From NCBI RefSeq assembly GCF_900188295.1, contig NZ_FZNM01000001.1:434001-498000 (forward strand): 64,000 nt of DNA. The letters run 5' to 3'. The stretch is from Paracoccus sediminis (lineage in GTDB: Bacteria > Pseudomonadota > Alphaproteobacteria > Rhodobacterales > Rhodobacteraceae). This document shows, piece by piece, positions 60,291 through 64,000 of the stretch; the first letter of the stretch is position 1, and each line of letters starts with the position of its first letter. A program made the position numbers and the translations under genes. A model generated the notes under the pieces. The model made no database searches. It had not been told where the DNA came from and saw nothing but the letters and a program-made list of their open reading frames with translations.

Positions 60291-60989
60291 TCACAGATCG
60301 CGCAGATCGCCTGCGGCCACCACGTCCCCCGTCGGCAGTCCGGTCGGCGAACCGCCCGCGGGTTCCAGGCTGATCGCAAGCCGGGCACCGGGTCGGATCG
60401 CGGCGCGCAGCGGCTGGTCCAGCGTCAGGCGCGCGGACGGTGCACCCGCCGGGATCACCCCCAGCGACACGGGGGGGCGACCCGCCTCGATGACCCACAG
60501 TTCGAAATCGCGACCGGCGGCGGGCGTTCCCGATACATGCGACAGGCCGACCGCGCCGCCGTCGCGATCATAGACGGCCATGTAATGCACGCCGCTTGTC
60601 GGATCGGCCAGGGCGGCCACCAGCCGCGCGGGATCCGGCCGCAGCCAGGGGAGGGCAAGAGCAAGCAGCAGAACCGCCGTCGCGATCCCGGCCAGCCCCC
60701 GCCACAGCGCCAGGCTGCCCCAGATTGCCGCCGACCGCCGCGCGGGCAAGCCGAACAGCCGGGCATCCAGAGCCTGCTTGACGGACGGGGCCGGGTCGGC
60801 CATGCCGAAGTCGCCGGACAGCGGCAGCAGGCGGTCATGCCAGTCGGCCACCCGCGCGGCAAAGCGCGCATCCGTTTCGGTACGGCGTTCCAGCACCGCA
60901 TGATCGGCAAAGGGCAACACCCCCAGCACGAATTCGGCGGCCAGGATGTCGTCCTCGTCTTCGGCCCCGGCGGTTTCCACGACGCTCAT
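60291..60989 (-). CDS. anti-sigma factor, RskA-like
   Basis: 232 residues. An N-terminal zinc-less anti-sigma domain (ILAAEFVLGVLPFADHAVLERR) is followed by one transmembrane helix (GIATAVLLLALALPWL) and a periplasmic RskA domain with FELWVIEAGRPPVSLGVIP. It should hold the adjacent ECF sigma factor at the membrane until a periplasmic signal releases it. ATG 60989 overlaps the sigma stop codon (ATGA), so it is made together with its target. Confidence 0.87.
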   Translation of the reverse strand: MSVVETAGAEDEDDILAAEFVLGVLPFADHAVLERRTETDARFAARVADWHDRLLPLSGDFGMADPAPSVKQALDARLFGLPARRSAAIWGSLALWRGLAGIATAVLLLALALPWLRPDPARLVAALADPTSGVHYMAVYDRDGGAVGLSHVSGTPAAGRDFELWVIEAGRPPVSLGVIPAGAPSARLTLDQPLRAAIRPGARLAISLEPAGGSPTGLPTGDVVAAGDLRDL

Positions 60990-61540
60990 CGGTCCAGACA
61001 CTCTCTCAGGCGCATCAGGCTGCGGCGCAGCCAGGTGCGCATCGTATTCAGCGGCACGTCGTGGCGCCGCGCCAGGTCGGCATAGCTGTCGCCGTCAAGA
61101 TAGGCGCCACGGACCGCCGCGGCCCGGTCGCCGTCCAGTTCGCCCAGGCATCCGTCCAAACGGCGCCGTTCGCCCGCCTGGATCGCCCGGACCTCGGGAC
61201 CGGGGCCGGGATCGCGCATCCCGAGGGCCGCGTCGTCAAGGTTCCCCGCCGTCTCTCGGCGGCGGCGCAGGCGGTCGATCGCCTGGTTCCGGGCGATCGC
61301 GATCAGCCAGGACATCGGGCTTTGCCCCGTCACCGAAAACCGATCCGCCTTGAGCCAGACTTTCACGAACACTTCCTGCACGGCCTCCTCGGCCTCGGGG
61401 CGGTTGCCAAGGACACGAAGGCAGACGCCGAACAGTTTCGCCGAGGTCGCGCGATACAGCCGGTCGAAGGCCCGCCGGTCGCGCAGCGAGACCCCGAGGA
61501 TCAGGCCGGAAATGTCGTCCTTGTCGTGGCCTTCGGGCAT
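60986..61540 (-). CDS. ECF-type sigma-70 factor
   Basis: 184 residues with sigma region 2 (LYRATSAKLFGVCLRVLGNRPEAEEAVQEVFVKVW region) and region 4 (GDSYADLARRHDVPLNTMRTWLRRSLMRLR). This is the SigK/RpoE-like class encoded with RskA-type anti-sigma factors. It is divergent from a DUF2231 gene and the sorbosone-dehydrogenase-like gene, which may belong to its regulon. ATG 61540 begins MPEGHDKDDIS; upstream in-frame residues are arginine-rich noise. Confidence 0.9.
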   Translation of the reverse strand: MPEGHDKDDISGLILGVSLRDRRAFDRLYRATSAKLFGVCLRVLGNRPEAEEAVQEVFVKVWLKADRFSVTGQSPMSWLIAIARNQAIDRLRRRRETAGNLDDAALGMRDPGPGPEVRAIQAGERRRLDGCLGELDGDRAAAVRGAYLDGDSYADLARRHDVPLNTMRTWLRRSLMRLRECLDR

Positions 61541-61660
61541 CCGCGCTCCGGTCTGTGCTGATCGTCGGCAGAATGCACGACGGGCAACGCAACGCAAGCG
61601 CCGCCGACCGTCGTCCGGGGCATGTTTCAGACTGGCCGGACCGCGTTTTGGAAATCGATC

Positions 61661-61687
61661 GGAAACCTTGCGCAACCACGGGGCGTT
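61661..61687 (+). promoter_or_regulatory. candidate ECF-sigma promoter
   Basis: GGAAAC (61661-61666) and CGTT (61684-61687) are separated by 17 bases, close to the GGAAC...CGTT pattern of alphaproteobacterial ECF/EcfG promoters. It points toward the DUF2231 and sorbosone-dehydrogenase-like genes. Confidence 0.4.
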
Positions 61688-61748
61688 CGGTCAGACAAAA
61701 CTCACGCGGATGCAGACCCGGTCGACCGCGCCAACAAAAGGAAACGCC

Positions 61749-62195
61749 GTGGCTGCCATTCCCGTGCACAGGCCCTTGCAGCCTATCCATCCGCTTCATG
61801 CGCTGTTTCTGGCGTTCCTGTTTCCGCTGTTCCTGGGAACCCTGGCCAGCGACATCGCCTATTGGCGCAGCTATCAGGTCCAGTGGATCAATTTTTCGCA
61901 ATGGATGAACGCCGGGGGGCTGCTGATGGGGGCCTTTGCGGTGCTGTGGGCGATGATCGCCGCATTCCGGGGGCGGGGAACGGGAAACAAGCGGCCGCTC
62001 GTGTATCTTGTGCTGCTGCTTGCCGCATGGGCGGTCGGTTTCCTGAACGCGCTGGTTCATGCCAAGGATGCCTGGGCCACCATGCCGCAGGGTCTGTGGC
62101 TGTCGGCGCTGGCGGCCGTGCTGGCCCTGGCTGCGACCTGGATCGGCCATGGCGGTCTTCTGAACGACGAACGCCACGACTGGCAGAGGGTGTGA
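61749..62195 (+). CDS. DUF2231-type membrane protein
   Basis: 148 residues with four helices. It starts with the family pattern HPLHALFLAFLFPLFLGTL and has further conserved SDIAYWRSY and WINFSQWM. GTG 61749 is chosen since AAGGAA lies at correct distance; ATG 61710 would add an unstructured polar leader. Its stop overlaps the next start codon. A second DUF2231-like protein lies at 58.5 kb. Function unknown; possibly a membrane partner of the following quinoprotein-like dehydrogenase. Confidence 0.78.
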   Translation: MAAIPVHRPLQPIHPLHALFLAFLFPLFLGTLASDIAYWRSYQVQWINFSQWMNAGGLLMGAFAVLWAMIAAFRGRGTGNKRPLVYLVLLLAAWAVGFLNALVHAKDAWATMPQGLWLSALAAVLALAATWIGHGGLLNDERHDWQRV

Positions 62196-63478
62196 TGCGT
62201 ATTTTCCTGATGATCGGGTGGGTTGCGGCCCTTCCCCTGGCCGCGGCGGCACAGACGGCCGCGCCCGTCGGCACCGAGGTCGCGATGCCCGAACCACGCC
62301 GCGGCCTGCTGCCCGACATGACCATTCCCCGGCCCGCGCAATGGGGCGACGATCTGCCCACTGTTCCCGAAGGCTATACGATCACGGCGATCGCCACCGA
62401 CCTGATGATCCCGCGCCAGACGCTTGTGCTGCCGAACGGCGATATCCTTGTGGCCGAGGGCAAGGGGCAGGGCGCCCCCGCCCTGCGCCCCAAGGACATT
62501 ATCGCGGGGTTCATCAAGGGCCTTGGCAAAAGCCCCGTCAAGGGCGGCAATCGCCTGACCCTGCTGCGCGACGGCGATGGCGACGGCACCTATGAAACGC
62601 AGGGCGTCTTTGCCAGCGGCCTGAATTCACCCTATGGCTTGGCCCTGATCGGCGATGCAATCTTCGTGGCCAACCAGGACGCGGTGGTCCGATTTGATTA
62701 TGCCGAGGGCCAGACCGAGGCTGGCGGGCCGCCCGTCACGCTGACGCGGCTGCCCGCCGTCATCAACCACCACTGGACCAAGGCGATGACCGCCAGCGCC
62801 GATGGGCGTTTCCTGTATGTGGGCATTGGATCGAACAGCAACATCACCGAACGCGGCATGGACGCCGAGGAGGACCGCGCGATGGTCTGGCAGATCGACG
62901 CGCAGACCGGCGCGCATCGCCAATATGCCACCGGGCTGCGCAATCCGACCGCGCTGACGATTCAGCCTGGCACCGGGCAGCTATGGGCCGTGGTCAACGA
63001 ACGCGACGAGATCGGGCCGGATCTGGTTCCCGATTATCTGACCGCGGTGCAGGACGGCGGATTTTATGGCTGGCCTTACAGCTATTGGGGGCAGACCGTC
63101 GATCCGCGCGCCCAGCCGCAGGATCCCGAAAAGGTCGCGGCGGCGATCGTGCCGGATTATGCCCTGGGCGCCCATGTCGCGGCCCTTGGGGTGGCGTTTT
63201 CCGACCCCGTTATGGGCGGTGCTTTCGCCGAGGGCGCCTTTGTTGGCCAGCATGGCAGCTGGAACCGGAACGAGCCGGTCGGCTACAAGGTCAGCTTCGT
63301 GCCCTTCCGGAACGGACGGCCGTCGGGCGATCCGGTGGATTTCGCGTCCGGCTTTCTGCTGGACGACGACACGGTGCGCGGCCGGCCCGTGGGCGTGACG
63401 CTGGATCCGCGCGGCGCCCTGATCGTGGCCGACGACGTGGCCAACACGATCTGGAGGATCGCCCCCAGCCAGCCCTGA
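62195..63478 (+). CDS. PQQ-type sorbosone dehydrogenase-family protein
   Basis: 427 residues with a signal peptide (MIGWVAALPLAAAAQ). The beta-propeller pattern of soluble glucose/sorbosone dehydrogenases is clear: GLNSPYGLALIGDAIFVAN, VINHHWTKAMTASADGRFLYVGIG, TGLRNPTALTIQPGTGQLW and GFYGWPYSYWG, then FVGQHGSWNR. It would oxidise an aldose or aldehyde in the periplasm using PQQ. Coupled to the DUF2231 gene by a one-base overlap. No PQQ biosynthesis genes are in the window; true substrate unknown. Confidence 0.83.
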   Translation: MRIFLMIGWVAALPLAAAAQTAAPVGTEVAMPEPRRGLLPDMTIPRPAQWGDDLPTVPEGYTITAIATDLMIPRQTLVLPNGDILVAEGKGQGAPALRPKDIIAGFIKGLGKSPVKGGNRLTLLRDGDGDGTYETQGVFASGLNSPYGLALIGDAIFVANQDAVVRFDYAEGQTEAGGPPVTLTRLPAVINHHWTKAMTASADGRFLYVGIGSNSNITERGMDAEEDRAMVWQIDAQTGAHRQYATGLRNPTALTIQPGTGQLWAVVNERDEIGPDLVPDYLTAVQDGGFYGWPYSYWGQTVDPRAQPQDPEKVAAAIVPDYALGAHVAALGVAFSDPVMGGAFAEGAFVGQHGSWNRNEPVGYKVSFVPFRNGRPSGDPVDFASGFLLDDDTVRGRPVGVTLDPRGALIVADDVANTIWRIAPSQP

Positions 63479-63568
63479 TCGGGCGGGGGGCGCAGGGCAA
63501 GCGGGAAAAGCCTGCCGATCGGCGCGGGACCATAGGTCATCGGGGACGGGCCGTCTGTCCTGTTCGTC

Positions 63569-64000
63569 TCACTCGTGGACAAGATGGCTGTCCGCGGGGG
63601 ACCAGGACAAGTGGAACGACCGGCCCATCGCCACCGACAGATCCGCAAGGTCTTCGTGGGATTTCTGGACGCGGATCTCTTGGCCCCGCGGCGTTTCGAA
63701 ATACAGGGTGGCGGTGGCGCCGGTGAACTCCTCGCCGATCATCCGCGCCTCGACGGCATTCACGCCGGGCGCAGGCCGCTGTTCGTGAACCTGCATCCGG
63801 GTGTCCAGCACGGTCAGGCTTGCGGCCTGCCCCGCGGCGCCGTGCTGGCCGTCCAGCAGAAAGGTTCCGCTGTCCGTGGCGATGGCCGCACGGCCCTGCG
63901 CGTCCGCCTGGAGGGTGCCCGGAAAGATGTTCGAGGATCCCAGGAAATCGGCGACGAACCGCGTTCGCGGCGTGCGATAGATTTCCTGCGGCGTGCCGAT
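63569..64000 (-). CDS. ABC transporter ATP-binding protein, C-terminal part (PotA/UgpC-like)
   Basis: The last 143 residues of a gene running in from the right edge. The visible start [21 protein letters not shown] follows the H-loop of PotA/FbpC-type ATPases, and the rest is a TOBE_2 domain ending PADSHLVHE. This type energises uptake of polyamines, iron or sugar phosphates; the substrate cannot be told from this part. Walker motifs lie outside the window. Confidence 0.87.
   Translation of the reverse strand: MGTPQEIYRTPRTRFVADFLGSSNIFPGTLQADAQGRAAIATDSGTFLLDGQHGAAGQAASLTVLDTRMQVHEQRPAPGVNAVEARMIGEEFTGATATLYFETPRGQEIRVQKSHEDLADLSVAMGRSFHLSWSPADSHLVHE

Overview
This is a GC-rich alphaproteobacterial chromosome segment. 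The family content fits Rhodobacteraceae/Paracoccaceae, most likely Paracoccus or a close relative. The evidence is the soxXYZABCD order with SoxR/SoxS/SoxVW neighbours, a decayed pseudoazurin gene, an RF2 gene without a programmed frameshift, a cyclic beta-glucan synthase, and dense ATGA-coupled operons. The species assignment is inference.

Layout. 1-5.2 kb is core: the 3' part of a class A PBP, an MgtC-family membrane protein, prfB, a patatin phospholipase, tRNA-Val(TAC) and tRNA-Ala(GGC). 5.7-16.7 kb is a thiosulfate-oxidation locus: an MBL hydrolase, SoxW, SoxV, SoxS, a DUF302 protein, a YeeE/SoxT transporter, a SoxR-type repressor and soxXYZABCD. SoxD is a short monoheme form. Directly behind it lies a multiply frameshifted pseudoazurin pseudogene that ordinary gene calling would miss. 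17-21.4 kb is a second sulfur module: SulP permease, persulfide dioxygenase-rhodanese and two half-size YeeE proteins, divergent from a second two-cysteine ArsR sensor.

21.8-33.6 kb is metal and thiol homeostasis: a DsbA-like protein, ZntR/ZntA with a clear MerR-type promoter, MntH under a long palindrome, and an operon dsbB-dsbA-sco-pcuAC-sco-DUF411 behind a second MerR-type dyad that resembles the zntA one. It continues with an L,D-transpeptidase, a CsoR/RcnR-family regulator whose operator contains its own ribosome binding site, and an MFS exporter with a His-rich tail. 33.7-35.3 kb is a type III PKS plus methyltransferase pair. 35.4-39.5 kb is a small catabolic cluster that combines an intradiol dioxygenase with a meta-pathway hydratase and aldolase, divergent from a GntR regulator. 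Then come a CPA1 antiporter and a giant NdvB-type cyclic glucan synthase (41-49.4 kb).

49.6-54.1 kb looks accessory: a serine recombinase, two small secreted proteins (one Cys-rich, one DUF305), and arsR-arsC-acr3-arsH. 54.1-60.2 kb holds a dienelactone hydrolase-like protein and a heme-copper oxidase cluster (subunit II, fused subunit I+III, CtaG-type and CopD-type membrane proteins). 60.3-64 kb has an ECF sigma/anti-sigma pair, a DUF2231 membrane protein with a sorbosone-dehydrogenase-like protein, and the end of an ABC ATPase gene.

The themes link: sulfur-compound oxidation feeds electrons through c-type cytochromes, while copper-delivery and thiol-redox proteins serve cytochrome and oxidase maturation. 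No CRISPR array, rRNA or complete insertion sequence was seen.
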